Shown here: one piece after another, positions 1-9,193 of the stretch
Numbering within the stretch: the first letter of the stretch is position 1
How the letters are laid out: every line of letters begins with the position of its first letter
From: Candidatus Nanogingivalis gingivitcus
Lineage (GTDB): Bacteria > Patescibacteriota > Saccharimonadia > Saccharimonadales > Saccharimonadaceae
Length of the DNA stretch: 64,000 bases
Assembly: GCF_004151455.1 (NCBI RefSeq)
Contig: NZ_PRLK01000001.1
Coordinates: 72,146-136,145, forward strand
Reading direction: 5' to 3'
Made by a program: the position numbers and the translations under genes
Notes under the pieces: model-generated
The model's input: the letters and a program-made list of their open reading frames with translations, nothing else
Told to the model about the DNA's origin: nothing
Database searches by the model: none

Positions 1-1176
1 AGTCAAAGGTGTTACATCTAGCAACAACACATCTTTAACATCTCCAGCAAGAACACCTCCTTGTATAGCCGCACCAACAGCAACAACTTCATCAGGATTT
101 ACTCCTTGAGTAGGTTTTTTATTAAATATTTTTTCGACCTTCTCTACAACAGCAGGCATACGCGTCATACCACCCACCATCACAATTTCTGAAATTTCAT
201 TAGCACTTAAGTTAGCATCTTTTAAGGCTTTTTCTACAGGAGTAGCTAAACGATCTATTAAATCAACAACTAGTTCTTCTAATTTAGCTCTAGTTAGAGT
301 ATATTCAAAGTGCTTTGGGCCATCTTCATCTGCTGTAATAAATGGCAGGTTAACTTCATAGCTAGTAGTTGAAGATAGCTCTTTCTTAGCTTTTTCTGCT
401 TCATCCTTCAAGCGTTGCATTGCAGCAGAATCATTTTTGAGGTCAATACCTTCTTCTTTTTTAAACTCATCCAAGAAATGGTTCACTATACGGTTATCGA
501 AATCTTCACCACCAAGGTGTGTATCTCCATTAGTTGATAGCACTTCAAATACACCATCAGCAATATCTAGCACAGAAACGTCAAAAGTACCACCACCAAG
601 GTCAAACACTACAATTTTCTCATCCTTTTTACCTTCAAGGCCATAGGCTAACGCAGCAGCAGTTGGCTCATTAATAATTCGCTTAACTTCCAGCCCTGCT
701 ATTTTTCCTGCGTCTTTAGTAGCTTGACGCTGAGAATCATCAAAGTAAGCCGGAACAGTAATAACTGCTTCTGTAACTTTCTCTCCTAAGAAAGCTTCTG
801 CATCAGCTTTAATTTTAGAAAGAATCATTGCTGATACTTCTTCAGGAGTATATTCTTTATCTCCCATTTTTACGGCTACACCACTACCTTTTTTAACAAT
901 TTCGTAAGGCATAATATCAAGATCTTTCTGAATCTCGTTATCACTAAACTTACGTCCAATTAAACGTTTTACGCCATAAATTGTATTTTTAGGGTTAGTA
1001 ACACGCTGCCTTTGAGCTACTTGACCTACAAGCCTATCACCTTTTTTATTGATAGCTACAACGCTTGGAGTAGTTCGGTTTCCTTCTGCATTAGTAATTA
1101 CTTCAGGTTTACCAGCAACCATGTAAGCAAATGCACTATTGGTTGTACCTAAGTCAATTCCTATTATTTTACCCAT
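1..1176 (-). CDS. dnaK: Chaperone DnaK (Hsp70), N-terminal part; 3' end outside window
   Basis: ATP-dependent cytosolic Hsp70 chaperone that works with GrpE and a DnaJ. The first 392 codons are present and the frame is open to base 1, so the substrate-binding domain lies outside. Visible Hsp70 signatures are [10 protein letters not shown] near the N-terminus, the [10 protein letters not shown] phosphate-binding loop in the middle, and a VGGMTRMP segment late in the ATPase domain. The ATG at 1174-1176 follows a GAAAGGA ribosome site. A CIRCE operator and a consensus promoter lie about 90 bases upstream, so HrcA control is expected. grpE and hrcA are 3 kb away, not in one operon with dnaK. Confidence 0.97.
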   Translation of the reverse strand, partial: MGKIIGIDLGTTNSAFAYMVAGKPEVITNAEGNRTTPSVVAINKKGDRLVGQVAQRQRVTNPKNTIYGVKRLIGRKFSDNEIQKDLDIMPYEIVKKGSGVAVKMGDKEYTPEEVSAMILSKIKADAEAFLGEKVTEAVITVPAYFDDSQRQATKDAGKIAGLEVKRIINEPTAAALAYGLEGKKDEKIVVFDLGGGTFDVSVLDIADGVFEVLSTNGDTHLGGEDFDNRIVNHFLDEFKKEEGIDLKNDSAAMQRLKDEAEKAKKELSSTTSYEVNLPFITADEDGPKHFEYTLTRAKLEELVVDLIDRLATPVEKALKDANLSANEISEIVMVGGMTRMPAVVEKVEKIFNKKPTQGVNPDEVVAVGAAIQGGVLAGDVKDVLLLDVTPLT

Positions 1177-1261
1177 TTTTTCCTTTCTTTTATTGTATTA
1201 ATCTATTTTAAACAAATATCAGTAGCACTACCTCGCAATTATTCATTAGTGCTATGTATAA

Positions 1262-1299
1262 ATTATATATTTTTAGCACTCAAGTGTCAAGACTGCTAA
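1262..1299 (-). promoter_or_regulatory. dnaK promoter with CIRCE operator
   Basis: CIRCE inverted repeat at 1273-1299: TTAGCACTC, 9-base spacer, GACTGCTAA (one mismatch to consensus). On the minus strand a TTGACA -35 box (1285-1290) lies inside the CIRCE spacer. A TATAAT -10 box (1262-1267) follows at exactly 17 bases. HrcA binding would cover the -35 box. Confidence 0.9.
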
Positions 1300-1333
1300 T
1301 GATGTTTTATTTACAATAAATTATTTACATATC

Positions 1334-1364
1334 TAAAAAAATATAGCAGACTACTGCTATATTT
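1334..1364 (-). terminator. Intrinsic terminator of the phosphoketolase gene
   Basis: An 11-bp stem (1339-1349 with 1354-1364) and 4-base loop, followed on the minus strand by six T. The stem contains the TAG stop codon of the phosphoketolase gene, so termination begins inside the stop codon. Confidence 0.75.
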
Positions 1365-3726
1365 CACTAAAAATGATGTTATCATTGATATTCTCAGGAT
1401 CTACGCCATGTTCTCTAGCGTACTTAATTGTTTCTTCTGTTCTAGTTCTGTATTTTTCAATCAACTTATCACTATTAGAATTTTTAATTTTACATAACAC
1501 CCTTTCGGCAATATCAAATCTACTTACTCCATTTCTAGCTAACATATCGAAAGGTGTAGTGGTGGAGCCCTTTTCTTGATAACCTAAAACATCAAACCTT
1601 GCAGGATTCCAATAATCAAATAATACTGATTTTATGGTTTTAGGATATCCATGAAATACATATACTGCTGGTATATTATCTCCAAAAATCTTTTTAAATT
1701 CCTCTATAGTAATAGTTTTTTCTATACTACCTATTCCATTACTATTTAAAATAGGAATATTAACAATTCTAATTTTTAAATTAGGTAAATCATTCTGTAA
1801 TATCTGAGAACTAGCTATCACTTCACGGTACATATAATCTCCACTCGCTACCAATATCACATCTGGCTCTTCATTATGATTATCATGTAGCCAGTCTAAA
1901 TATGTTTTTCGCCATAGATCATAAACAGTTATTCCTCCATTTGCTAGGCTATTGACAATTTGGTCACAGCTAAAGAATCTTGGCTCTGGAGTTTTACCGG
2001 CAACTAACACATTAATATTATTTTTTGTTTTTAGCATATAATCTATACACACTAAAGCAGATATATCGTCGCTAGGCAAAAAAACTTGTCCAATACTATT
2101 ACCTCTACGTAATACGTCATCAATAAATCCTGGGTTTTGGTGAGAAAAGCCATTATGATCTTGTCTCCATCCTGTTGAGGTTAATATATAGTTAAGGCTA
2201 GCAAGATCACCCCTCCAAGAAACTTCTTTGCTTTGTGCTAAAAATTTAGCATATTGGTTCATCATACTTCCAATAATAGGCGCAAAAGCTTCGTAGGATG
2301 TTAATACCCCATGTCTCCCTGTTAATAGATAACCCTGCAACATACCTTGCAAACAATGTTCGCTCAGTATCTCCGAAACTCTTCCATTCTTCTCTAAATC
2401 TTTCTCCCATGAATTTATTTTACGTTGCCACATTCTAGCTTCTTTAGAAAATATAGCATCTAATTTATTTGAATACGTTTCATCTGGACTAAAAAAGCGA
2501 AAATCATCTTTATTTTCTTCAAATACTTTAGCAAGATAATTGCCTATTGAATTCATAGCTAAAGATTCTTCCTTCTTTTCAATAAGTTCTTCTAAATTAT
2601 GCTTTGGTAATTTTAGCGGCTTATAATTATTACCTGCATAGATATCTTTATTAATACCTATTTTACCTTTATTGTTAGGCAAAAATTCCAATAACCAATT
2701 ACCAAATAAATTACTTCTAGAACTAAATAGCTCATTAAATTTATAGGATTTCAACCAATCTTCCAATTGTCTAAGTTCGTATTCATCTTGACCAGCTTTA
2801 GGTAAAGGTACTTGATGAGCTAAATAGTTACCTTCTATTTTTTCACCGTGATTATTTTTAACTCCTGAGCTCCCTTTTTTAGAGCGTACAATAATCATAG
2901 GCAGCCGTACAAAATCTTCTTCACTATTTTTAAATTTTATTCTAGAAATATCCCTATAAGATTCTTCAAAAACTCTTTCCATATCTAAATCAAAATCTTC
3001 AGAGGTATATTCATCTACAATCTTAGGGTTCCAGCCTGCGCCATGAAAAAACTGTATTAGCTCAAAATCACTCATCGAACCAAAAATAGTAGGACCAGAT
3101 ATTTTATATTTATTTAAGTGAAGAATTGGTAACACTACACCATTTTTTATTGGAGAAACTAGTTTATTTAATTGCCACGCAGAAGCTAACGCACCAGTTT
3201 CTGCTTCTCCGTCGCCAATAACTGTAGCCATTATCAAATTAGGCTTATCAAGAACAGCACCAAAAGCAGTAGCTAGTGAATATCCCAATTCTCCACCCTC
3301 TAAAATTACACTTGGTGTAAATGGACTTGCGTGAGACGGAAAGCCATTTGGCCAAGAAAAATTTTTACAAATATATGCAATGCCTTGTTTATTCAAACTA
3401 GCCTTATTGTCATATTTATTTAAAGTAGATTCCATAAATAAATTAGCTTGTAGCGCAGGAAAAGCATGCCCAGGCCCAAGCATAAAAGCAGTACTTAAAT
3501 TACTGTTAGCATAAACTAGTTTAGACTGAGATAATAATAAATGAGCATATATATGATTCACCCCAGGGCAGCTGCCCCAATGGCCTAATAGCCTTGGTTT
3601 AATATCCTTAAATTCTAAAGGCCTCTCTAAAAGAAAATTGTCCTGTAAAAAAATTTGCGCAACAGATAAATAATTTGTTGCTCTAATAAACTTTTTTAAA
3701 TTATTAAGATTATTCCCACCGTTCAT
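1357..3726 (-). CDS. xfp: Xylulose-5-phosphate/fructose-6-phosphate phosphoketolase
   Basis: Thiamine diphosphate enzyme that cleaves xylulose-5-P or fructose-6-P with phosphate to acetyl phosphate plus an aldose phosphate, the key step of heterofermentative sugar use. At 789 residues it has the usual family length. The HWGSCPGVNHIYAH segment near residue 50 and the GDGEAETG ThDP motif near residue 170 are clear, as is the C-terminal domain ending. It appears monocistronic, with its own extended -10 promoter whose TATAAT ends 6 bases before the ATG (likely leaderless) and a terminator overlapping its stop. Acetyl phosphate could yield ATP through acetate kinase, which is not in the window. 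Confidence 0.96.
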   Translation of the reverse strand: MNGGNNLNNLKKFIRATNYLSVAQIFLQDNFLLERPLEFKDIKPRLLGHWGSCPGVNHIYAHLLLSQSKLVYANSNLSTAFMLGPGHAFPALQANLFMESTLNKYDNKASLNKQGIAYICKNFSWPNGFPSHASPFTPSVILEGGELGYSLATAFGAVLDKPNLIMATVIGDGEAETGALASAWQLNKLVSPIKNGVVLPILHLNKYKISGPTIFGSMSDFELIQFFHGAGWNPKIVDEYTSEDFDLDMERVFEESYRDISRIKFKNSEEDFVRLPMIIVRSKKGSSGVKNNHGEKIEGNYLAHQVPLPKAGQDEYELRQLEDWLKSYKFNELFSSRSNLFGNWLLEFLPNNKGKIGINKDIYAGNNYKPLKLPKHNLEELIEKKEESLAMNSIGNYLAKVFEENKDDFRFFSPDETYSNKLDAIFSKEARMWQRKINSWEKDLEKNGRVSEILSEHCLQGMLQGYLLTGRHGVLTSYEAFAPIIGSMMNQYAKFLAQSKEVSWRGDLASLNYILTSTGWRQDHNGFSHQNPGFIDDVLRRGNSIGQVFLPSDDISALVCIDYMLKTKNNINVLVAGKTPEPRFFSCDQIVNSLANGGITVYDLWRKTYLDWLHDNHNEEPDVILVASGDYMYREVIASSQILQNDLPNLKIRIVNIPILNSNGIGSIEKTITIEEFKKIFGDNIPAVYVFHGYPKTIKSVLFDYWNPARFDVLGYQEKGSTTTPFDMLARNGVSRFDIAERVLCKIKNSNSDKLIEKYRTRTEETIKYAREHGVDPENINDNIIFSEI

Positions 3727-3732
3727 TTTTAT

Positions 3733-3741
3733 ATTATAGCA
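3733..3741 (-). promoter_or_regulatory. Extended -10 promoter, leaderless type (phosphoketolase)
   Basis: TGCTATAAT on the minus strand; 6 bases separate it from the ATG, so the predicted transcription start falls on or next to the start codon. No Shine-Dalgarno sequence is present. Confidence 0.75.
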
Positions 3742-3828
3742 TAATTAAGCATAATTTCATTCTAAAATAAGGTGTTATTTTTATTCTCTATAAAATAAGG
3801 CCCATATGTGTGGGTCAGGGTAAGGTGA

Positions 3829-4179
3829 TTATTCCTCAATTGATCTTGAAAGAAGTTGAGATAATTGACTAGGGCTTAAACCTAATATTAAAGCAACTCC
3901 TCTAATAAAACTGTAATCACTAAACGAATATTGCTCAGGATCTTCAGACTCTAGTACTTGACCAACAAATGAAGCAAATAATCTTACTTCTTTAATACAG
4001 CTAAAATTCTTATTCTCAAGTGCTATCACATATTCAATAGGTACATTGAATAAATGAGCTATATCACGAGCATCTCCATCAAGAGCAAGCATTCTCCGAA
4101 TTAAAGATTCACGAGAGAATGGATTAGCTGATGTGGCTTGCCATATTAGAGCTTCATCGAGGAACATATCTGGATACAT
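3829..4179 (-). CDS. Conserved-looking hypothetical protein, 116 aa
   Basis: I do not recognise this protein. It has no signal peptide or membrane segment. A central stretch (DGDARDIAHLFNVPIEYV, about residues 34-51) has the look of a helix-turn-helix unit, and a second helical repeat-like part follows (RGVALILGLSPSQLSQLL). A small nucleic-acid-binding or regulatory protein is possible. The start is supported by an AAGGAG site 7 bases before ATG. Its leader is over 80 bases long and carries a GC-rich hairpin. It sits between the grpE and phosphoketolase genes on the same strand. Confidence 0.75.
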   Translation of the reverse strand: MYPDMFLDEALIWQATSANPFSRESLIRRMLALDGDARDIAHLFNVPIEYVIALENKNFSCIKEVRLFASFVGQVLESEDPEQYSFSDYSFIRGVALILGLSPSQLSQLLSRSIEE

Positions 4180-4197
4180 TAGTATCTCCTTATCTAT

Positions 4198-4226
4198 CTA
4201 GCCCCTCCGCTTACTCGGCGGGCTAG
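4198..4226 (-). promoter_or_regulatory. GC-rich hairpin in the 5' leader of the 116-aa gene
   Basis: Outer stem CTAGCCC/GGGCTAG and inner CCG/CGG pairs around an AT loop, much more GC-rich than its surroundings. It ends about 18 bases before the ATG, directly upstream of the AAGGAG ribosome site. There is no T-tract, so it is a leader structure rather than a terminator. A TGCTATAAT-like promoter sits further upstream (around 4270-4280). Confidence 0.5.
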
Positions 4227-4328
4227 AGTACTAAACCAACCTAATAAGAGGTATTGCTATAAATTAAATGTGCTATAATAAATATATTACAATAAAAATA
4301 TAGTTTTGTCAATATGTCACCTAAATAC

Positions 4329-4796
4329 TTATTTTTTAGCAACTTTAACCATTGAATGTCTTAATACATTTCCGTGTAATTTATATCCTGTCCTAAGCTC
4401 TTCTGCTATGATTTCGGTTTCCCCATCCCCATCTTCAAATTGAATAGCTTCATGAACTTCAGGGTTAAAAACTTCTCCAGCTTTAGAATTAATTTTTTCA
4501 ATACCATTTTTAGCCAAATTTTTCTCTAGCTTACCATACATTTTAACTACACTTTGTGCCCAAGCATTATCTACTAATTCTTCTGGTAAATGTGCTATAG
4601 CCCGCTCAATATCATCAATTATTGGCAAAATATTATTTACAGCTTTACGCTCACCTAAATTTTTAGCATCCATAACCCTATTTTCTACATTTTTTCGGTA
4701 ATTTTCAAAATCTGCCCTAGTTCGCTGTAAGTCGTTAGTTAGTTCGTTTATTTTATTTACTAGATCAATATTTTCTTTTTTTTGTTCTTTCTTCAT
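4329..4796 (-). CDS. grpE: Nucleotide exchange factor GrpE
   Basis: Co-chaperone that releases ADP from DnaK in the cytosol. The 155 residues consist of an N-terminal coiled coil (about 1-55, rich in E/K/N) and the C-terminal beta domain. The family pattern is clear in the VNNILPIIDDIERAIAH segment and in the ending GYKLHGNVLRHSMVKVAKK. It is shorter than many GrpE proteins because the acidic N-terminal tail is nearly absent. An AGGAG site lies 9 bases before the ATG. It follows hrcA by 75 bases and is probably cotranscribed from the CIRCE-controlled hrcA promoter. Confidence 0.95.
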   Translation of the reverse strand: MKKEQKKENIDLVNKINELTNDLQRTRADFENYRKNVENRVMDAKNLGERKAVNNILPIIDDIERAIAHLPEELVDNAWAQSVVKMYGKLEKNLAKNGIEKINSKAGEVFNPEVHEAIQFEDGDGETEIIAEELRTGYKLHGNVLRHSMVKVAKK

Positions 4797-4871
4797 TCTC
4801 TCATACTCCTACATAATTATAAGTTAATACTTTACTATATATTGTCATTATAACATTATTGTTTTTATATT

Positions 4872-5630
4872 TTATTCTCCAAGTATGTCTTCCAAAAACT
4901 CACCAGTATGTTTAACAAGCCTTACAACTTTACTATAATTTTGTCTTGTTGGGCCGAGAACCCCAATATAAGTATTCTCGCTTAATGGTGAACTAAACTT
5001 ACTAATAATTAAACTTACACCACTTGTTTTACCAATTGGGTTTTCACTACCTATATATACATTAATTGGTTCATTTGGCGAAGCTTCTTTTAACCAAGGT
5101 TCTAAATTATCAAGAAGCCTTGCTACGCTTTGTACGGCTTCACCACTTTCAAATTCTGGCTGTGAGAATAAATTATAAATACCATTAATATAAAGTTGAT
5201 CACCAATTGTAGCTAGGCCTAAATTTCCTGTTAGTTCCACTAGAGAATCTACCGCCGACCTTATAGATTGATCAGCTCTATTATTCTGAGCCGTAATTCT
5301 AGAACATAAAGCTGAAGTAGCCCTTGTTAAATTATCTTTATTATTGTCTGCATTTAACAATAAATTACCCTGCTCTAATAAACTATCATTATTTTCATTT
5401 AATCTATTCACATAAAAACGGTAGCCTTTATCTGTAGGTATTCTTCCAGCTGATGTGTGAGGGTGTGTAATATAACCCATATCTTCTAGCTTTGCCATTT
5501 CTGATCTTATAGTTGCACTAGATACTCCAAATAGTTTAGCTAAGGTAACGCTACCAACTGGGCTAGCAACCTCTGCATATTGTTCAATAATAGCTACCAA
5601 TATTTGAATTTGACGAGAAGATAATTGCAT
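4872..5630 (-). CDS. hrcA: Heat-inducible transcription repressor HrcA (short form)
   Basis: DNA-binding repressor of heat shock genes through CIRCE. The N-terminal winged helix is clear (SSRQIQILVAIIEQY, then SVTLAKLFGVSSATIRSEMA), followed by the typical HPHTSAGRIPTDKGYRFYV stretch. At 252 residues it is well short of the usual 340 or so, so the central and dimerisation parts are trimmed; the C-terminal GPTRQNYSKVVRLVKH block is present. I chose the ATG at 5628-5630 over an in-frame TTG at 5648. The TATAAT box ends 6 bases before the ATG, so the TTG would lie at or above the transcription start. Confidence 0.93.
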   Translation of the reverse strand: MQLSSRQIQILVAIIEQYAEVASPVGSVTLAKLFGVSSATIRSEMAKLEDMGYITHPHTSAGRIPTDKGYRFYVNRLNENNDSLLEQGNLLLNADNNKDNLTRATSALCSRITAQNNRADQSIRSAVDSLVELTGNLGLATIGDQLYINGIYNLFSQPEFESGEAVQSVARLLDNLEPWLKEASPNEPINVYIGSENPIGKTSGVSLIISKFSSPLSENTYIGVLGPTRQNYSKVVRLVKHTGEFLEDILGE

Positions 5631-5636
5631 GTTCTT

Positions 5637-5676
5637 ATTATAATACAAATTAGCACTTAATACAATAGAGTGCTAA
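5637..5676 (-). promoter_or_regulatory. hrcA-grpE promoter with CIRCE operator
   Basis: CIRCE at 5650-5676: on the plus strand TTAGCACTT, 9-base spacer, GAGTGCTAA (one mismatch). On the minus strand a TTGTAT -35-like box falls within the CIRCE spacer and a TATAAT -10 box (5637-5642) follows at 17 bases. Its end is 6 bases before the hrcA ATG, so the message is probably leaderless and autorepressed. Confidence 0.88.
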
Positions 5677-5677
5677 T

Positions 5678-6820
5678 TTATTTTTCATTATTCACTAAAA
5701 AATCATGTATTACATTATAAAATTTTTCTAGTTTATTCTTATATATAAACTCGTTTTGATGGTGCGCCTCACTAAACTCCCCCGGGCCATACACTACTAC
5801 TTCTGTGTTATTTAAGCCTTTAACAAATTCTCCTTGATCAGTAGCTCCTGCGCTAATTCCAACATTATCAATATTTAAATTACTGCTTTTAAGCAGTTTT
5901 TTAACTAAATTAGAATTTTCACTTACTAAAGTTGATCCAACAGGAGTACTATGATATTTCCAACTAAAATTAAAATCTGTGGCTAGTTCATTCATAAAGC
6001 TATCTAACTGTTTATCTAGTTCTGGGGTAGTACGAATATCTATTACCATTTTACATATATCAGCAGTCTTATTTGGCGACTGACTATCTCCAGCAATAAC
6101 AGAGGTAGGCACAAAACTAGGCATACCCAAAATATCGTTCCTATATTTAATTAATAAATCATGCAATACCCCCTTATCTTCAATATCTTTTACTGAAGCT
6201 AGTAAGTTATTCATACTATTAAGTGCCGATATATGATAATTGCCTTGCTGCGAGGCATGACCACTTTTACCTAGAAAAGTTATTTCTACAAAACAATTTC
6301 CTCTATGCCCTATTTCAATTGTATCTAAATTAGTAGGCTCCGGTATAATACCCTCAATTTTATTATATTTAAAACCTTTTTCTTTAAACCAAGCTACAAA
6401 ATTTCTGCTCCCTCTGCCGTCAATCTCTTCATTAGCTACGGCAACAAGCCATAGATCGTCTTCGATGTTACCATTATCAAACGCTTCAATTCCTGCAATA
6501 AAAGCAGCAGATAAGCCAGCCTTCATGTCAGTAACACCCAGCCCTATTAATTTTTCATCATTTTCAATACAGCTCCAAGGAGAATTTTTCCAGTTACTTT
6601 CATCTCCTGCAGAAACAGTGTCGATATGACCTGTTAAAATAGTAGCATTCTCTGTTTTACCGTTAGTGAACAAAGCAGCACAAAAATCTTCATTTTGCCA
6701 CACTTCTTTAGCTCCTTTGTTTTTCAAAAAGCCAGCTAAATACTCTAGTATTTCTTCTTCTTGACCAGAAACACTATTGATTTCAACCATTTTTTTTGTT
6801 AGTTCTATTACTTCTTTCAT
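5678..6820 (-). CDS. M20-family metallopeptidase (DapE/ArgE/carboxypeptidase G2-like)
   Basis: Di-zinc amidohydrolase/peptidase of 380 residues. Metal ligands typical of the family are visible: TGHIDTV (His, Asp), the bridging Asp in GVTDMKAG, the catalytic and ligand pair in NEEIDGRG, and a late His in SEAHHQNEF. The dimerisation insert begins near GHRGNCFVEITFLGKSGHAS. The substrate cannot be told from sequence: succinyl-diaminopimelate, acetyl-ornithine or small peptides are possible, and peptide salvage suits a host-dependent cell. An AGAGGT site precedes the ATG. It is divergent from the P-type ATPase gene, and its stop lies next to the hrcA CIRCE. Confidence 0.88.
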   Translation of the reverse strand: MKEVIELTKKMVEINSVSGQEEEILEYLAGFLKNKGAKEVWQNEDFCAALFTNGKTENATILTGHIDTVSAGDESNWKNSPWSCIENDEKLIGLGVTDMKAGLSAAFIAGIEAFDNGNIEDDLWLVAVANEEIDGRGSRNFVAWFKEKGFKYNKIEGIIPEPTNLDTIEIGHRGNCFVEITFLGKSGHASQQGNYHISALNSMNNLLASVKDIEDKGVLHDLLIKYRNDILGMPSFVPTSVIAGDSQSPNKTADICKMVIDIRTTPELDKQLDSFMNELATDFNFSWKYHSTPVGSTLVSENSNLVKKLLKSSNLNIDNVGISAGATDQGEFVKGLNNTEVVVYGPGEFSEAHHQNEFIYKNKLEKFYNVIHDFLVNNEK

Positions 6821-6853
6821 TAATAAGACCTCTAAAAGTATATTTTGTTAATA

Positions 6854-6862
6854 TGCTATAAT
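6854..6862 (+). promoter_or_regulatory. Extended -10 promoter, leaderless type (P-type ATPase)
   Basis: TGCTATAAT followed by 6 bases and the ATG at 6869. This also argues against an in-frame TTG at 6845, which would lie upstream of the transcription start. Confidence 0.78.
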
Positions 6863-6868
6863 TATAAC

Positions 6869-9163
6869 ATGAAACAGATACGAAAAATACTTCTTCGCAA
6901 CTTTATATCACCAATTTCTATAGCTATTTATTTGCTTGCTGGAGGGCTACTTTATCTTGGTGAATTTAAAGATGCTTGGTTTATTTCTTTCGTAATAACT
7001 ATTAACTCAATAATCTCCAGCGTTCAAGAAATTCGTGCTTATTTAACACTTAAAAAAATTGAACTTATGAGTGCGCCAAGAGCTATAGTACTAAAAGGCG
7101 ATAAGACAGAAGAAGTCATTTTTACTCAATTACAGAATGATGACATTATTATTCTAAAAACAGGCGACGAGATACCTGCAGATTGCGTAGTATTAGAGTC
7201 TAACAATCTAGAAGTTAACGAATCAATGCTTACTGGTGAAAGTATTGCTATAAAGAAAGACAGAGACGACAAAATACTTAGTAGTACCATTGTGGTATCT
7301 GGGGAGGCTAAAGCTAAAGTTATAGCTACAGGAGACCAAACTGAGGCCGGGCAAATGACTAAAAAACTTAAAGAATATAAGCCAACCCTTACCCCTATAC
7401 AAAGAAATATTCAAAGGCTTATCTCTACTATGACCTATTTTGCAGGCTTTTTAGCATTATTGATTATTTATAGATATACTATATTAGGAGAAAATGAAAC
7501 AACGATTCTAAAAACAATTACCTCTGCTGCAGTTGTGGTTGTTCCTGAAGGATTATTGCTAGCTAGCTCTCTATTTTTCGCTTACGGTTCTTTAAAACTA
7601 TTACAAGCTAAGGTGTTACCTCAAAAAATATCTGCAATTGAAGATATGGCACTATTAGATGTTCTTGCCACCGACAAAACAGGAACCCTAACTTCTCCCG
7701 ATATTATATTTGATAATATTAAAAATTTAAGCTCCGATCAAAAAGATAATGAAAAAATATTATTTGCTATCAACTCTCAAGGTAAAGAGCAAAACAGTAC
7801 AGCAAAAGCCATACTTTCTTTCTTGAAAAAGAATAAAATAAAAAATGATATGCAAGTTGACGAATACCTTCCTTTTTCTAGCTCTAGAAAAATGTCTGCT
7901 ATAAAAATAAAAAATAAAATATATAGTTTTGGCGCCCCAGAATTTGTATTAAAAACAATACCTTCAAATTTAAAAAAGGATATTGAAAAATTAGCTTCCC
8001 AAGGTTTAAGAGTTTTAATTCTTGCTAGTTGCAGTAATAAAAATAATCAAAAAATAGAAAAAACTATTAGTAATTCTACTTTTACTCCTCTAGCAATAGT
8101 AACTTTACGTAATAGTTTAAGACCTAATGTTAGAGAAACTGTTGAATTCTTACAAAAAAGAGGAGTTTCTTTAAGAGTAATATCTGGTGATAATCCACAT
8201 ACTGTTAGCTATATAGCAAATAGTGCTGGCATAAAAAATTCTGATAAATTTATTACAGGATCTGAGCTAGCTAAAATGGATAAAAATGAATTTAAAAAAA
8301 CAGTATTAAACACTACTATTTTTGCAAGAGTTTTACCAGAGCAAAAAGAAAGAATTATATCAGTTTTTCAAAAAAATAAACTATATACAGGTATGGTTGG
8401 AGACGGCGTTAATGATGCTCTCGCTATTAAAAAGGCCGACTTAGGAATCTCCATGTTTGATTCAGCTCCAGCAACCAGAAGAGTTGCCGACCTAGTACTT
8501 ATGGATAATAGCTTCACTTCTCTACCTAGTGGAGCAAAAATAGGTAACCGTATAATGCTATCTATTGAAATGATTGCTATATTATTCTTCCATAAGATTA
8601 TTATGGGAATAACAATTCTATCAATTACGCTATTTCTTGGAGAAAACTACCCTTTCTTACCTAGAAATATAACTTACCTTAACTTTATCTTAGTAACCTT
8701 GCCTACCATATTAACTACTCTACTTCCACCACTACCTATTGAAAAAATTAACCCTAAAAAATTTTGGCAAGACACTTTATTTTCTATAGCTCCTATTGCC
8801 CTAATTAGTGGATTATCTATATCTTCAATATATTTATTACTCTTAAGAAACAATACACCTATTAGCCAAACTTTAGGAACAGTTGCTATAACTACTGCAG
8901 TATTAGGTATATGCACCTACTTAATTGCAGAAAAAATATTAAACTCCAAAATTACATTACAGAGCTATCAACGTAGAGGAATTTATGTTCTAATAACCAT
9001 TATTTTTACCTTTATAGTTTTCGGTTTCGCTAAATTGAGAGCCTTTTTTGAATTTGGGTTGCCATCACCAGAAAAGATAGAGGTTGTATTAGGAATAATA
9101 GCTTTCACCATTTTATTACAAATACTATTAGCTAAATTTATTAAAAAGAAAAAACTAAGTTAA
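6869..9163 (+). CDS. Cation-transporting P-type ATPase, CtpE-like
   Basis: Membrane cation pump of 764 residues. All P-type landmarks are present: the TGES actuator loop, a VVPEGLLLASSL helix M4, the phosphorylation site DKTGTLT, SGDNPHTV, and the hinge GMVGDGVNDALAIKKADLGISM. The N-terminus (LGEFKDAWF, then VQEIRAYLTLKKIELMSAPRA) resembles actinobacterial CtpE calcium ATPases; that subfamily call comes from memory and the ion is inferred. About ten hydrophobic helices are visible. There is no N-terminal metal-binding domain. It is followed after 30 bases by a two-component system that may control it, although that pair has its own promoter. Confidence 0.92.
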   Translation: MKQIRKILLRNFISPISIAIYLLAGGLLYLGEFKDAWFISFVITINSIISSVQEIRAYLTLKKIELMSAPRAIVLKGDKTEEVIFTQLQNDDIIILKTGDEIPADCVVLESNNLEVNESMLTGESIAIKKDRDDKILSSTIVVSGEAKAKVIATGDQTEAGQMTKKLKEYKPTLTPIQRNIQRLISTMTYFAGFLALLIIYRYTILGENETTILKTITSAAVVVVPEGLLLASSLFFAYGSLKLLQAKVLPQKISAIEDMALLDVLATDKTGTLTSPDIIFDNIKNLSSDQKDNEKILFAINSQGKEQNSTAKAILSFLKKNKIKNDMQVDEYLPFSSSRKMSAIKIKNKIYSFGAPEFVLKTIPSNLKKDIEKLASQGLRVLILASCSNKNNQKIEKTISNSTFTPLAIVTLRNSLRPNVRETVEFLQKRGVSLRVISGDNPHTVSYIANSAGIKNSDKFITGSELAKMDKNEFKKTVLNTTIFARVLPEQKERIISVFQKNKLYTGMVGDGVNDALAIKKADLGISMFDSAPATRRVADLVLMDNSFTSLPSGAKIGNRIMLSIEMIAILFFHKIIMGITILSITLFLGENYPFLPRNITYLNFILVTLPTILTTLLPPLPIEKINPKKFWQDTLFSIAPIALISGLSISSIYLLLLRNNTPISQTLGTVAITTAVLGICTYLIAEKILNSKITLQSYQRRGIYVLITIIFTFIVFGFAKLRAFFEFGLPSPEKIEVVLGIIAFTILLQILLAKFIKKKKLS

Positions 9164-9177
9164 TTTTAAGTAAAATT

Positions 9178-9186
9178 TGTTACTAT
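9178..9186 (+). promoter_or_regulatory. Extended -10 promoter, leaderless type (response regulator)
   Basis: TGTTACTAT followed by 7 bases and ATG at 9194; no ribosome binding site between. Confidence 0.6.
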
Positions 9187-9193
9187 TTAAATT

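Noticed and set aside
3790..3820. GGCCCA/TGGGTC hairpin between the 116-aa gene and the phosphoketolase promoter
   Set aside because: The stem is short, has a mismatch on the transcribed strand and a weak T run; not secure enough as a terminator.
5631..5648. TTG start for hrcA six codons upstream
   Set aside because: It lies at or before the predicted transcription start and next to CIRCE; the ATG at 5630 is better placed. The same reasoning removed TTG starts at 18583 (aspS) and 22908 (arcD), which lie above clear ribosome sites.
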